DNA from: Nymphalis io
Taxonomy: Eukaryota; Arthropoda; Insecta; Lepidoptera; Nymphalidae
DNA: 64,000 nt
NCBI RefSeq assembly: GCF_905147045.1
Contig: NC_065914.1
Span: forward strand, 5,456,001 to 5,520,000
Reading direction: 5' to 3'
Position 1 is the first letter of the stretch; the number at the start of each line of letters is the position of its first letter. Below are positions 43,013 through 53,949 of the stretch, one piece after another. Under the pieces are notes generated by a model that worked only from the letters and a program-made list of their open reading frames with translations, searched no databases and had not been told where the DNA came from. The position numbers and the translations under genes were made by a program.

Positions 43013-43181
43013 AGTAAAGATCAATAAAACTTGCCGAAAATAAGAAATTATACGACTTATTCGAATTTCTATCATAGAATAGAGGAAACACGAATTGTGT
43101 ATCACATTCCTGTCAACTGCATGTATATAAAGATTCTATGGTTAAAATGTCATTGGCAAATGGCTAGTATTACATAAGTCT

Positions 43182-43612
43182 AGGTGGTAGGGCTTTGTGC
43201 ATGTTGGGTAAGTACCACCCACTCATCAGATATTCTACCGCTAAACATTACTGAGTATTATTGCGTTCCGGTTTGAAATATGAGTGAGACAGTGTAACTA
43301 CATGCACAAGGGACATAACATCTTAGTTACCAAGGTTGGTGGCACATTGGCGAGATTAGAAACAGTTTATATCCTGGGACATTATTCACACACGGCCATC
43401 TGATTTCAAATTAAGCAGAGCTTGTACTATGGAAACCAGGCAACTAATATACTACATATAGTGCTTTTCTTTTGTAAATACTTACATAGATAATTACAAC
43501 CAGACTCAGGACAAACAGACATGTTCATGCACACAAATGTCTGTCCTATCGTCAGGACGGTTCATATTTCTTACATCACCAATATCTATGGGCAGCGGCG
43601 ACCATTTAACAT
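43182..43612 (+). mobile_element. Family A SINE-like repeat interrupted by a family D SINE
   Basis: AGGTGGTAGGGCTTTGTGCA to GGCACATTGGCGAGATTAGA, then a family D element, then TTCATATTTCTTACATCACC AATATCTATGGGC. The A element continues on the far side. Confidence 0.88.
43369..43553 (-). mobile_element. Family D SINE nested in family A
   Basis: TATCCTGGGACATTATTCAC ACACGGCC to CATGTTCATGCACACAAATG TCTGTCC. The tRNA head is missing. Confidence 0.85.
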
Positions 43613-44304
43613 AGAAAAAGCCAAACCTGTCTATGACAGTGCATAGCTTTAACTATAATATATAGTGATTTGTAAGGACACTTCTTTATTGTATTTTGTT
43701 ATGTATTCAATCAATCTTCATTCATCCGATCGTTAAAAAATAAGTTTAGCTACCTACACCTGTTGAAAACACAGTATTTGTCAATCGTCTTCTCAAGTAG
43801 ACGCTTTATCTTCTAAAAATTCTTAACGCAGAATATAAAATTAAAAATTATTACTTAACTAATAAAGAAGAGGGAATTTCGAAAAAATATATATATAATT
43901 AGAAAGTTGCCGGCGTTTATTGCTATCGTATTAAAGGTTAGAGTCGTTTGAATTTTAATTTTTTTTTTACCAACATTTCCATGTAATATTTGCGGACCAT
44001 CGCGGTCAAGGCTGACGTCGAACGATCACACATGACTTTTGCCTTTCGTGAAATGACATTTAGAACAAACTAAGAATTATATTATATGTTGACAAATGTA
44101 AATATATTGGACAAATTATCTAAATGATTGATATTATGTCATCTTTATTGATTATATACAAAAAAGTATTAATATATAAGGCATATTATTATGCTGTACG
44201 AGATTATGTAGCTTTATACATATACTAATAAAAAAGGTTATTTCTGTAATTATTAACTAGAAAATTAATAAATTAAATGCGTTTCGGAGAATGGTTTGGT
44301 ATAG
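43613..44304. other. Unassigned AT-rich DNA
   Basis: No exon or repeat signature seen. Confidence 0.4.
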
Positions 44305-44617
44305 TAGTATTAGTAACAGCCTGTTAATCTCCTCCTTCCTCCTAATGGGCTTAGGCCTCCTCTTCCTTTTGAGGATAAGGTTTGGAGCTTATTCCACCAC
44401 GCTGCTCAAATGCGGGTTGGTAGAATACACATATGGCAGAATTTCAATGATATCAGACACATGCAGGTTTCCTCAAGATGTTTTCCTTCACCATCAAGCA
44501 CGAGGTGAATTATAAATACAAATTAAGCACATGAAAATTCAGTGGTGCTTGCCCGGGTTTGAACCCACGAACATCGGTTAAGATTCACGCGTTATAACCA
44601 CTAGGCCATCTCGGCTT
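44305..44617 (-). mobile_element. Metulj-type SINE (family B), full length
   Basis: AACAGCCTGTTAATCTCCTC to ACCACTAGGCCATCTCGGC. The usual GTCCCACTGCTGGGC block is altered to CTCCTTCCTCCTAATGGGC. Confidence 0.93.
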
Positions 44618-44817
44618 CAGTATATAATATTGTTATATAATGAGATGCGTTTCGCAATTTCATCCGCTTTCAATATATACATGTATTGACAAGTGATTTA
44701 TTGAGTGTTAAACGTGATTTTCATGTTCTTATAAATGAGCTTGGAGTTAGTATTCGATTTGTATAGAGAATACATAATACTTGTATACGTTATAACATGT
44801 ATATATATATATATATA

Positions 44818-45104
44818 TTTTTTATAGAATAGGAAGGCGGACGAGCATATGGGCCACCTGATGGTAAGTGGTCACCAAACGCCCTTAGACATTAGCATTG
44901 TAAGAAATGTTAACCATTGCTTACATCACCAATGCGCCACCAACCTTGGGAACTAAGATTTTATGTCCCTTGTGCCTGTAATTACACTGGCTCACTCACC
45001 CTTCAAACCGGAACACAACAATATTAAGTATTGCTGTTTTGCGGTAGAATATCTGATGAGTGGGTGGTACCTACCCAGACGAGCTTGCACAAAGCCCTAC
45101 CACC
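44818..45104 (-). mobile_element. Family A SINE-like repeat, full length, young subfamily
   Basis: TTTTTTATAGAATAGGAAGG CGGACG to GACGAGCTTGCACAAAGCCC TACCACC. Close to consensus, with CCAAACGCCCTTAGACATT. Inserted beside an (AT)n tract. Confidence 0.95.
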
Positions 45105-45245
45105 CTATTTTTTGATTGAGTAAATATGGAGTTTCTTGCTGGTTATTTCTAGTAGCTTTACATTATATACTTTAAAATGACGGCCGTGTAAAAGTGCTTT
45201 AAGAAAGTTTATTTTGATTTTATAATTTACATTATATACAATTCG

Positions 45246-45539
45246 TTTTTTTTTTTATAGAATAGGAAGGCGGACGAGCATATGGGCCACCTGATGGTAA
45301 GTGGTCACCAACGCTCTTAGACATTGGCATTGTAAGAAATGTCAACCATCGCTTACATATCCAATGCGCCACCAACCTTGGGAACTAAGATTTTATGTCC
45401 CTTGTGCCTGTAATTACACTGGCTCACTCACCCTTCAAACCGGAACACAACAATATCAAGTATTGCTGTTTCGCGGTAGAATATCTGATGAGTGGGTGGT
45501 ACCTACCCAGACGAGCTTGCACAAAGCCCTACCACCAGT
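45246..45539 (-). mobile_element. Family A SINE-like repeat, full length, young subfamily
   Basis: T-run-ATAGAATAGGAAGGCGGACG to TTGCACAAAGCCCTACCACC AGT. Near-consensus. Its 80-codon plus-strand open frame is an antisense reading of the element, seen in other young copies too. Confidence 0.95.
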
Positions 45540-46431
45540 ACTTTATTAGTCGTGACCTAGATTATGTCATATATTTAGACTAGACATATATTTTTATTCT
45601 AATAGAAAATATTAAGGAAACGTCTAACAAAAATAACTTCTGTTCAAAATATATAAACATTCTGAGTAATAAAAACACATCCTCCTGTATTATTGCACCA
45701 ACGTTGGTATAGTTGCACCAACGATCGTGTTATTTCACCATCATTGGTGTCCTTAATCGAGTTCTAGCTAGTAATGAAAAAAAATTAATTAAATTTATTT
45801 TTAGAGGGCAAATATGGCGTATATTTGTAATACATAATCGGCCTGTAATTAAAGCTTCTTGTTTGTGTTAAATAATTACTCATTATGTATTTTTTCATGT
45901 AGGATTTTACTTTATATTGTAAATATGTTTATAGTAATTAAGATATCCATGACTCCAACTATTCCACCCTTTGCAAGGATAGAATAAGGGTTTTCATAGA
46001 AAACGTTTATATTAAAAGACAAACATAATGATAAAAATCTTGTTTTTGTGGTCAGGACCTTCGAAGACGTACGCAAAACACTTCACCAAAGTTTCATTAC
46101 AATCAGATTAATATTTTACGAATGCATAAAGGATGAACATACAAACATATCGATTTATTAGAAAAAAGGAAGTGAAATGTACAAAATGTGAATCAATACA
46201 GGCACAAATAGCATAGACGTATGTATAACTTTGATAAAGAACCTGGAAAATTAAGGTGACCCGGGGGAAAATGTAATGTGTTGTAACTTCCTTAGGGAAA
46301 CCTTAGCGGCCTTATCCGATTTTGATAAAAATTTAGTGAATGCGATTAATCTTGACAGTAATCTACCGCCGTCGTTAATCAGAACTCTGATTATATATTT
46401 TAATTTACCTTTACTTTATTTTATTTTTTTT
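45540..46431. other. Unassigned AT-rich DNA
   Basis: Contains repeated TTGCACCAACG/TTTCACCATCATTGGTGTC words at 45690-45750 (partly palindromic ACCAACGTTGGT). No coding feature. Confidence 0.4.
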
Positions 46432-46745
46432 TATATGCGCCGGGATGGCAAATGACTCTACTCCACCTGATGGTAAGTGGTAGTAGAGTCCAAACGCGAC
46501 GACGGCCAGTACAGTCGGGAAGAATGTTCTGTACTAGCCGTCCCCGCCTTGCCGGCCCGCAAGATGCCTCTTCACGCCTCGTTTGAAGGAACCCGGGTTG
46601 TAAGAGGAGGGGAACACGTGAGCTGGTAAGGAATTCCATTTTTTGGAAGTGCGACAAAGAAATGAGAGCTAAATTTCTTTGTGCGCGATGGAATTGATGT
46701 CACAGTTAGGCGCTGACATCGAGAGCCAGCACGTGTGGACTTATG
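46432..46745 (-). pseudogene. CR1/Jockey-type LINE 3' end
   Basis: GC-rich block on the minus strand. It reads RTSKKWNSLPAHVFPSSYNP followed by GSFKRGVKRHLAGRQGG and a stop, the W-N-S-L-P...F-K-R pattern of reverse-transcriptase C-termini in CR1/Jockey-group LINEs (from memory). A 3' UTR with GTTTGGACTCTACTACCACT TACCATCAGGTGG follows, then an A run. The upstream frame has a stop. 5' truncated, non-functional. Confidence 0.75.
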
Positions 46746-46770
46746 AAGGAAGCGGAAAGCAGGAATTAGA

Positions 46771-46824
46771 GAGAATTAATTTTTATTAATTATAATTTTT
46801 ATTAATTATAATTTTTATTAATTC
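46771..46824. repeat. Short tandem repeat, ~17-bp unit, about three copies
   Basis: ATTTTTATTAATTATAA repeated three times, immediately before a family A insertion. Confidence 0.85.
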
Positions 46825-47116
46825 ACTGGTGGTAGGGCTTTGTGCAAGCTCGTCTGGGTAGGTACCACCCACTCATCAGATATTCTACCGCAAAACAGCA
46901 ATACTTGGTATTGTTGTGTTCCGGTTTGAAGGGTGAGTGAGCCAGTGTAATTACAGGCACAAGGGACATAAAATCTTAGTTCCCAAGGTTGGTGGCGCAT
47001 TGGATATGTAAGCGATGGTTGACATTTCTTACAATGCTAATGTCTAAGAGCGTTGGTGACCACTTACCATCAGGTGGCCCATATGCTCGTCCGCCTTCCT
47101 ATACTATAAAAAAAAA
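46825..47116 (+). mobile_element. Family A SINE-like repeat, full length, young subfamily
   Basis: ACTGGTGGTAGGGCTTTGTG to CGTCCGCCTTCCTATACTAT AAAAAAAAA. Close to consensus. Confidence 0.96.
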
Positions 47117-47158
47117 TGATATATATACGTAATTTCGGTTATTTTTTTAAATTTATTT

Positions 47159-47265
47159 CGCTGGACCGTATGATGTTAAGTGGTCACCACCGCCCATATC
47201 CCTTGGCATTGTGAGAAATATAAGCCTTCGCTTCTATCGCCGTCAATCATCTTCAACAGAAAACC
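47159..47265 (-). mobile_element. Family A fragment, degraded
   Basis: TATGATGTTAAGTGGTCACC ACCGCCCATATCCCTTGGCA TTGTGAG. Confidence 0.65.
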
Positions 47266-47659
47266 ATGAATTATAATTATACCTAAACCTTCTTCGGAGT
47301 CACTCCTTCCATTGATAAAAATCAGTTCGGTAGTATTTGAGTTATTATAAATATAATTTATTTTAGCACAAGCTTATAAAAAGTCAATTAGATGCAGGAA
47401 ATTGATAAAATATATTGAAATATTCGAATTAAAATATATATATGTGAAATAAATATTTATTATAAAATATATTGATCGACAATTTTTAAACATATTTTAA
47501 AAAATACATTTCCTTTGCTTTTTTTTGGTAATTCAACAAATCTTAATTTATGCATTTGAATTATTATAAGCAATTAACGAACTAACTTCCCGACTAACTG
47601 TGTTTTGCATCAAGTTCTAGTTGCTGATATAAAATAAGTGGAAAAAATATCACTAAAAA

Positions 47660-47934
47660 GAGTCATGTCCTCCAGACCAATTTGAGCCACGGCGGCCAAT
47701 CTCAAGAGAGATTAGCCAATCCGACACGATCAGAAAGAGTTCGGGCGCAGGACCAACGGCATTACGTGCTTTCCGAGGCACGGGAGTGTATACTACCAAC
47801 TGCCAGACTCCGAGCAGTTACTGAGAATTTTCTGACAGAAAAACCTAATAACTTTTTACTGGCTGACCTGGGAATTGAACTCAGGACCTCCGGATCTGTG
47901 GCCTTACATCAAGCTACTAGACCAACGAGGCAGG
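47660..47934 (-). mobile_element. Family C tRNA-derived SINE with internal deletion
   Basis: GTCCTCCAGACCAATTTGAG CCACGGCGGCC, AGAGATTAGCCAATCCGACA CG (deletion of the CGCAGGAG...ATAATCCGATG block), and the head CTAGACCAACGAGGCAG. The 138-codon plus-strand frame across it is not a gene. Confidence 0.92.
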
Positions 47935-48696
47935 CAAAAACAGTATATACCATAAAAGCTATATCATTGTGCCGATATCTTAAGGTGGTGTTGGTTTACT
48001 ATCAGATGCATGAGTCTGCTTGCCTATTTTTAAATACTAAAATATTTATCTTCATGCCCACACACAGTTTAAAAAATAGGTTTCTGTTACATTTTTAAGG
48101 CTGACTATGCAACTGGTTTTAATTAATAAGGCACAAAGAATACTTGTAGCCTACATAAATTCCTAGCTTAAAATAATTCGCAATGAGTAATTTATACTGG
48201 GTCACCTCTAATTTATTTATAAGAAATATTAATACAAATTAAACAACTAAGTTCCGGGATGATAAGTTTTCCAGTGGAAAGTAACAATCCGTAATAAAAT
48301 ACATGAATGAAGTTGTAAAGGTAAAAGGTAGATAAATTAAACATACTCAAATAAATGGAGGCCACGATTACCGCGAAACCGTATGAATGTAGACATACAT
48401 TACACAACAGCGTTTTTTCTATTAACTTTACCGACTGCACAGACGGAGGTTCGACCTTTCGTAATCAATACTTTTCGACTTTTAACGGAACAAAGTTTAA
48501 TTATGTGTGTTTATTTTAATACTGCGCCCGCCGTTTTATCTTTGTTTAATCTGTATTGTAATATAAGAATATAATTAAACCAACTGATCAATTTTAGCCA
48601 GGAGAGTTATCAAGTGATAAAAAACTAACAACTTTTTTATTATTATTTTTTAATCTATTGCATACGGCATATCTTTATATTTATCTTATTTACTTT
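47935..48696. other. Unassigned DNA
   Basis: Includes a family A-like trace at about 47985-48035 (GGTGTTGGTTTACTATCAGA TG). Short frames at 48213-48574 on both strands show no known motif. Confidence 0.35.
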
Positions 48697-48748
48697 GATT
48701 GCCTCGCTGGTCTGGTAGATATAAGGCCGCAGAACCAGAGAATCCTTA
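48697..48748 (+). mobile_element. Family C SINE head fragment
   Basis: TTGCCTCGCTGGTCTGGTAG ATATAAGGCCGCAGAACC. Confidence 0.7.
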
Positions 48749-48826
48749 ATTTAAGAAGTATACTCTTAAAATTATGAAAAAAAATTAAGCACTTCATGTT
48801 CCTCGATATTTTATATTTATGATTAT

Positions 48827-48920
48827 ATATATATCATATATATATATATATATAGGAGGCCTTAGCCCAGCAGTGGGACATTAACAGGCTGTTACTGTTA
48901 CTGTACTGTACTGTATATAT
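48827..48920 (+). mobile_element. (AT)n tract and Metulj-type SINE 3' end
   Basis: (AT)n at 48827-48855, then AGGAGGCCTTAGCCCAGCAG TGGGACATTAACAGGCTGTT with tail ACTGTTACTGTACTGTACTG. A strongly 5'-truncated copy. Confidence 0.88.
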
Positions 48921-49179
48921 TTTTTATATCCTATTGTAACTTGTCATTGCCATAAAAATAACAAGTCAAATCATTCAAGATCTGTAATTAGCATCCATCT
49001 TCCATCTCTAACAAATAAGTCAATCTTATTTAAAATAATATTAATGTATTTTATTATTAATTACCGCAATATATAGTTGGAACAAGAGGCGTACTTGATG
49101 CCTGAACGCATTTTCTTCCAGTCAATTTTTTAGGTAAACAGAAATCCGTGAAGGCGGTTATCAGTAAATTTTATCAACT

Positions 49180-49219
49180 TAGCGGCATTACATCTAGCCA
49201 CTAGACCAATGAGGCAGTA
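49180..49219 (-). mobile_element. Family C SINE head fragment
   Basis: GGCATTACATCTAGCCACTA GACCAATGAGGCAGT. Confidence 0.6.
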
Positions 49220-49499
49220 AAATAAAACAAATGTATGTATGCTAAGTAATATATAGAGAATTATATTATATAAAGTATAAAAATATAAATAATACGAAAG
49301 TACATCCTATAATATGTATAAATAAAAAAAACTACACGATTTTATCTTTTGTTTAAATTCGTATTTATTTTAATATATTTTGTTTAATTACTATTATCGT
49401 GATACGAATCTGATTCTGGCGTTCTAGGCGATGGTATTGCGATATAATTTATCTCTTTAAAAACTCTTCAATATCTTCATTCTCTGTCATGATCTGATG

Positions 49500-49650
49500 G
49501 GACATGTGCAAGCGCGTCTGGGTAGATACCACCCACTCATCAAAATCTACCGCAAAACAGCAATACTTAGTATTGTTGTGTTCCGGTTCGATGGCTGAGT
49601 AAGCCATAACGCCATATTCCCAAGCTGCACATTGGCGATGTAAGGAACGG
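49500..49650 (+). mobile_element. Family A SINE-like repeat, 5' half with deletions
   Basis: TGTGCAAGCGCGTCTGGGTA GATACCACCCACTCATC to GCACATTGGCGATGTAAGGA. Confidence 0.85.
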
Positions 49651-49654
49651 AAAG

Positions 49655-49771
49655 GATAAAGAGTTCAGACGTACCAACGACTTACATGCTTTCCAAGGTA
49701 ACGAGCTAACCGAGTTTCTATCCTCAAGGTTTGCGGGCTTATATGCTAACCGCTATATCAACGAGGCAGTT
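49655..49771 (-). mobile_element. Family C-like SINE, partial
   Basis: AAAGAGTTCAGACGTACCAA CGACTTACATGCTTTCCAAG G and the head GCTAACCGCTATATCAACGA GGCAG. Confidence 0.65.
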
Positions 49772-50011
49772 ATACATATATAATTGATTAATCATGGTTA
49801 GACGTTAATAACATCAATAGATTGACACGTTGACAATTGTTACGGGCTTTTTACATGCACATGTAATTACCCGGAAAGACGCGAAGATATTAATTAATCT
49901 AAGCACGATTTTTTTTAATTATACTAGCATGACTGTTTCTATGTCATCAGTGTCGCTATTTTACCTCTTAAGCATTTTTTTATACAATTGAACGTAAGGT
50001 AACGTATTTAT

Positions 50012-50319
50012 AGAAGTCGAGATGGCCCAATGGTAAGAACGCGTGAATCTTAACCGATGAACATGGGTTCAAACCCGGGTAAGCATCTCTCAATATTCAT
50101 GTGCTTAATTTCTGCTTATAATTCATCTCGTGCTTTTCAGTGAAGGAAATCATCGTGAGGAAACCTGCATGTGTCTAAATTCATCGAAATTCTGCCACAT
50201 GTGTATTTCACCAACCCGCATTGGAGCAACGTGTTGGAATAAGCTCCAAACCTTCTCCTCAAAAAGGAGAGGAGGCCTTAGCCCAGCAGTGGGACATTTA
50301 CAGGCTGTTACTTACTTAC
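50012..50319 (+). mobile_element. Metulj-type SINE (family B), full length with 12-bp target-site duplication
   Basis: GTCGAGATGGCCCAATGGTA AGAACGCG, B box GGGTTCAAACCCGGG, to ACATTTACAGGCTGTTACTT ACTTAC. TAACGTATTTAT at 50000-50011 and 50320-50331. Confidence 0.96.
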
Positions 50320-50351
50320 TAACGTATTTATGAATATTTAGTGTTAGATAG

Positions 50352-50422
50352 AAAATCCTACTGCTGGACAACAGAGGGCGCGGAGCTCATTCCACTACTC
50401 TGCTCCAATGTGAGTTGATATA
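50352..50422 (-). mobile_element. Metulj-type SINE fragment, degraded
   Basis: ATCCTACTGCTGGACAAC, GCGGAGCTCATTCCACTACT CTGCTCCAATG. Confidence 0.65.
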
Positions 50423-50504
50423 AATAATTACTAAACTTAGGTTTACTATACATGAAGCCGGAAACGTACCGATGCCACATTGAAAATATAACAGGCCTTA
50501 TTCG

Positions 50505-50645
50505 ATTCTTATTTGCTTACATTCAGCTCCGGATTTATGACTAGGCTGACATGGCACCGGGCTAGGGCCTGCTAGCTGCGAGGCCGTACCCCAAAAATAA
50601 TTATACTATCAATGTGCCTAAAGGCCTTAACTCCTGTTTACACTA
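50505..50645 (-). repeat. Family I dispersed repeat
   Basis: CAGCTCCGGATTTATGACTA GGCTGAC and GGCACCGGGCTAGGGCC, then AAGGCCTTAACTCC, reversed relative to the copies at 18.9 and 28.7 kb. Confidence 0.4.
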
Positions 50646-51469
50646 CCTTGCAGTCAAGCGCTAGTGATGCTCGAGCTTGCAAAAGAAGCCTTAAAAGAAA
50701 CACGCTTTAAATATAATCGATTCCATTACTTGGTTTTCAACACAAGTAAGATTCGAATTGAGTTTACAATATCACAGCTGTTATTTACAATGTGATATAA
50801 AATATAAATAAATAAATAAACACGATTGTAATGATTGAATTATATAATTCTATACCAGTGAACGATTGGCGTTCGACCGTAAAATCGTAAAATATTTTTC
50901 GCAATACAACGCAAGAGCATTGTGGTGTGGTGTCTACATACAAAACATATTGATTACTATTTTTAAACTTATTATATTTATAACCCTACACGTTCCAGCT
51001 TTACTCGTATCTTCATACACGTTTGTATTGTATTACGTTGGTATTGTAAAGCTCCCAGTCGGCACTCGGCATGATATTTTTCTGACATCTTCAACTATCA
51101 ACGTCATATCAGCCAATGTACACAAAAATGTTGACATACATACGTGAAATAGAATATAGACTATTGTTTTCGCACTCGTAACACAACTCTTAATTAGGGG
51201 AAATATATATAATTATATTACAAAAATAATAAAACCAATGCTAACACTACGGAAATTAACTGTAAGGTGCATTTAAATATTAATTATAATATTAAAAATA
51301 AAAAAATAATAATGATTATAAATGCCAATAATGAGTAACTTCGAGTAATGCCATTTTTCCTTCTACAATAACTAATTATAGTGCTCAACATAATCCTTCA
51401 AATGATAGCAAATATATCACGTTATATTTAAATATAATCTATTTTAATATAAATGGGAAAGTAACTAAG
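50646..51469. other. Unassigned DNA with a 93-codon open frame
   Basis: The plus-strand frame at 50866-51147 starts at a TTG, is hydrophobic, and shows no recognised domain or splice context. I do not call it a gene. Confidence 0.35.
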
Positions 51470-51545
51470 TCTGTTACGCTTTCACGGCTAAATCTCTAAA
51501 CTGATTTTGATGAAATTTGGTATGAAACAAGTTTGAACCTCAAGT
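51470..51545 (-). repeat. Family H dispersed repeat fragment
   Basis: CTGTTACGCTTTCACGGCTA AATCTCTAAACTGATTTTGA TGAAATTTGGTATG, the reverse of the CAAAATC...AAAGCGTAACAG block. Confidence 0.65.
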
Positions 51546-51554
51546 AAGGAACGC

Positions 51555-51612
51555 GGCCGAAAACTAGGTCTGCGGCCTTCTATGCTAACCGAGGGCAATG
51601 AGGCTGTTATGC
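51555..51612 (-). mobile_element. Family C-like SINE head fragment
   Basis: CTAGGTCTGCGGCCTTCTAT GCTAACCGAGGGCAATGAGG CTG. Confidence 0.5.
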
Positions 51613-51805
51613 ATACATATAAAAGAATGTCTGACTGACAGCTCAAACTACTGGGGCTAGCACCATGAGAGTTTGCATAGGAGTTTATATTACACAGTAG
51701 GTAAACTTTTAAAAAGTTTGTATGATATAATAAAGGTGATAAAATGTTTGTATGAAAATCGTTCATTTTTGAAGAAAAACCGGAAATGAGTATTTCATTA
51801 AGTAG

Positions 51806-51888
51806 TTCAGTAACAGCCTGTTAATGTCCCACTGCTGGGCTAAGGCCTCCTCTCCCTTTTTGACGAGAAGGTTTAGGGCTTATTCCAT
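51806..51888 (-). mobile_element. Metulj-type SINE, 3' end only
   Basis: CAGTAACAGCCTGTTAATGT CCCACTGCTGGGCTAAGGCC to GGGCTTATTCCA. Confidence 0.9.
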
Positions 51889-52410
51889 TTATATGCGTAT
51901 TTAATAATTCTTAATTATGACGCCAGCGAAGTCGCGGGTAAAGCGCTATTACAGACATAATTGATTAATCATAGTTATTTATTAATATCAACGACAGATT
52001 AATATATACAATAGTTATGGAAGTATAAAAAAATAATAGAAACAAATGTGAAGTAGTTCTGTATTGCGTGATAAGTCATTTAATTTCTTTTTTTTTTTGT
52101 GAATGTTCGATTTGCGGTCAGAGCCACTTAAACGATCCACACTTTTACTGCTGTTATATTTTATCTGTGGGACTGTCACTTCGCTTGAGCCAATGGAATT
52201 GTGTCAAGCGAATTAATGACGTGTAAAGAAGCGAGACAACTATAGTATTGAATAGATTATTATTAAATATATAGTTTAATAAACTGTTTCATAGTTGCTT
52301 GTCGGTTGTTCACGGTAGAATCTATTTTGCAAACCGGTGCTATATAAAGCTATATTTAAAGTAATCCAACAATATGACGATATCATGAATTATATTTGAA
52401 CAAATTAGTA
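51889..52410. other. Mostly unassigned DNA
   Basis: GACGCCAGCGAAGTCGCGGG at 51918 is a family H trace. A family G trace (minus) lies at 52300-52335. Otherwise nothing recognised. Confidence 0.35.
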
Positions 52411-52568
52411 AGCTTCAATAGTGCAATGGTTTACGGGTCGGTTAGCGATGTAAAATTCGCAGGTTCAATCCTGATCCCTTGGGCTATTGTTTACTCCTAA
52501 CACAAGCTTTACGCTTAATATGAGGGGTAAATAGTAATATTAGCCTTGATAAGCTGACCAAATACCAT
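52411..52568 (+). mobile_element. Family E tRNA-derived SINE
   Basis: CTTCAATAGTGCAATGGTTT ACGGG (A box), GCAGGTTCAATCCTGATCCC (B box), TAACACAAGCTTTACGCTTA ATATGAGGGGTAAATAGTAA TATTAGCCTTGATAAGC. Most complete copy. Confidence 0.72.
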
Positions 52569-52783
52569 TCAATCTAAATATCCGGAATTGCAATAAAATA
52601 AGAAAAAACTACTAGCTTTACCTTAAATTTTACTCTGTAATATAAGGATTTAAAAGTGTTATATACTTATAAGTCTACTTGAATAAATAATATTTTCTTT
52701 TTTTTTTTCTTTTAATTAGGCGTGTTTCAATTGTTTAATTTGTATTAAAAATTCACTAAATTATTTCAAATTTTCTGTTGTTG

Positions 52784-52784
52784 T

Positions 52785-52817
<33 letters not shown>

Positions 52818-52824
52818 AAACATT

Positions 52825-52868
<44 letters not shown>

Positions 52869-52881
52869 AATGTTTTATTTT
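52784..52881. repeat. (TA)n microsatellites and a perfect 70-bp palindrome
   Basis: (TA)n at about 52785-52811. Then AAAATAAAACATTTAAATAT AT... mirrored exactly by ...TATATTTAAATGTTTTATTT T (52812-52881). The non-alternating arms are ~19 bp and the centre is (TA)n. Confidence 0.93.
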
Positions 52882-52885
52882 CAAG

Positions 52886-52934
52886 TAACAGTGATTATCC
52901 CACTGCTGGACGAAAGCCAACTCCACTGTTAGGT
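52886..52934 (-). mobile_element. Metulj-type SINE fragment, degraded
   Basis: GTAACAGTGATTATCCCACT GCTGGACGAAAGCC. Confidence 0.5.
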
Positions 52935-53024
52935 TTTGCGTTTATTTTTAATGATCATGTACGAATTAATTCATATAATATCATTCGAAATATTAAGGTC
53001 ACATAAACATTGGTGCTTTATGAA

Positions 53025-53088
53025 GTATTAACCGTTTCTTACATCGCCAATGCGCCACCTACTTTGGGAACTAAGATGTTATGTCCTG
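53025..53088 (-). mobile_element. Family A fragment
   Basis: TATTAACCGTTTCTTACATC GCCAATGCGCCACC, TTTGGGAACTAAGATGTTAT GTCC. Confidence 0.8.
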
Positions 53089-53096
53089 CAAGCAAA

Positions 53097-53137
53097 TTAT
53101 GCCCAGCAGTGGGCGATAAAGGGATGATGATGATGGT
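53097..53137 (+). mobile_element. RTE-type LINE 3' terminus fragment
   Basis: ATGCCCAGCAGTGGGCGATA AAGGGATGATGATGATGG. The CAGCAGTGG...(GAT)n ending matches the RTE-like 3' end style seen at 55.8 kb. Confidence 0.5.
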
Positions 53138-53301
53138 TAGATACATGCAGGTTTCCTCACAATGTTTTCCTTCACCGCCAAGTAAGAGATGAATTAAAAA
53201 CATAAATTAAGCAAATGAACATTCAGTGGTGCGTGCCCGTGTTTGAATCCACGATCATCGGTTAAGATTCACGGGTTCTAGCCACTGAGCCATCTCGGCT
53301 T
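53138..53301 (-). mobile_element. Metulj-type SINE, head half
   Basis: GGTTAGATACATGCAGGTTT CCTCACAATG to AGCCACTGAGCCATCTCGGC. Confidence 0.88.
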
Positions 53302-53671
53302 AAATCTTAAAAATCCTGTGAAGCTTACATTTTGAGTTTGAATCCCTCGATTACAATCCCCGTGTCTCCATCACTCCGCCATCTTTGAATGCCATAATAG
53401 TGGGCTATTATTACGAACGAACGATTGTACGATGTCTTTGACCGGAGTTATATTAGCACGTTATTTTAAGTTGGTTCAAAGATTTTTTTTCGTATAGCGG
53501 TAACGATTTAAACTGAACCGTTATGGTGACCTTGATTGACGATCACAAACGATTCACAACTCATGAATATGACTTGACGGTTTATTATGGTTTTTTCTTA
53601 TCTTTTAAATATCTTATGTACCTTTTCTTATTAATTGTATTGCCTACAAACAATACATCATCGCTGAGGGT

Positions 53672-53832
53672 AAAGTTGTGTTCCAATTGGAAGGGTGAGT
53701 GAGTCAGTGTAAGTAACACATAGGACAAAGAAGTTTACAGTTGTATTGGCGCTATGGGGAATGGTTGATATTTCTTACAATGACAGTGTCTATGGATGTG
53801 GTCACCGCTTTTACCATCAGGTGATCCATGAA
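53672..53832 (+). mobile_element. Family A SINE-like repeat, central part, old
   Basis: AGTTGTGTTCCAATTGGAAG GGTGAGTGAG to ACCGCTTTTACCATCAGGTG ATCCATG. Confidence 0.8.
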
Positions 53833-53896
53833 AAAAAGGTCCATGAGTTCGTTCTCGCCTGTACACAAAAACAAAAGAAAGACAAACAAATATATA

Positions 53897-53947
<51 letters not shown>
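53897..53947. repeat. (TA)n microsatellite
   Basis: Uninterrupted alternating TA of about 50 bp. Confidence 0.97.

Positions 53948-53949
<2 letters not shown>

Noticed and set aside
46421..46657. 78-codon minus-strand frame in the GC-rich block
   Set aside because: Wrong frame of the LINE tail. The WNSLP frame is the meaningful one.
47682..48098. 138-codon plus-strand open frame
   Set aside because: Its first two-thirds is a family C SINE read antisense, and the rest is AT-rich with no domain. Not a gene.
48213..48574. Divergent short frames considered as a possible receptor 5' exon
   Set aside because: A donor-like GCG|GTAATC exists on the minus strand, but the frame and phase needed for exon 2 are already satisfied by 40311-40431.
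50866..51147. 93-codon hydrophobic frame
   Set aside because: Begins at TTG rather than ATG, no family resemblance, AT-rich. Insufficient evidence for a gene.
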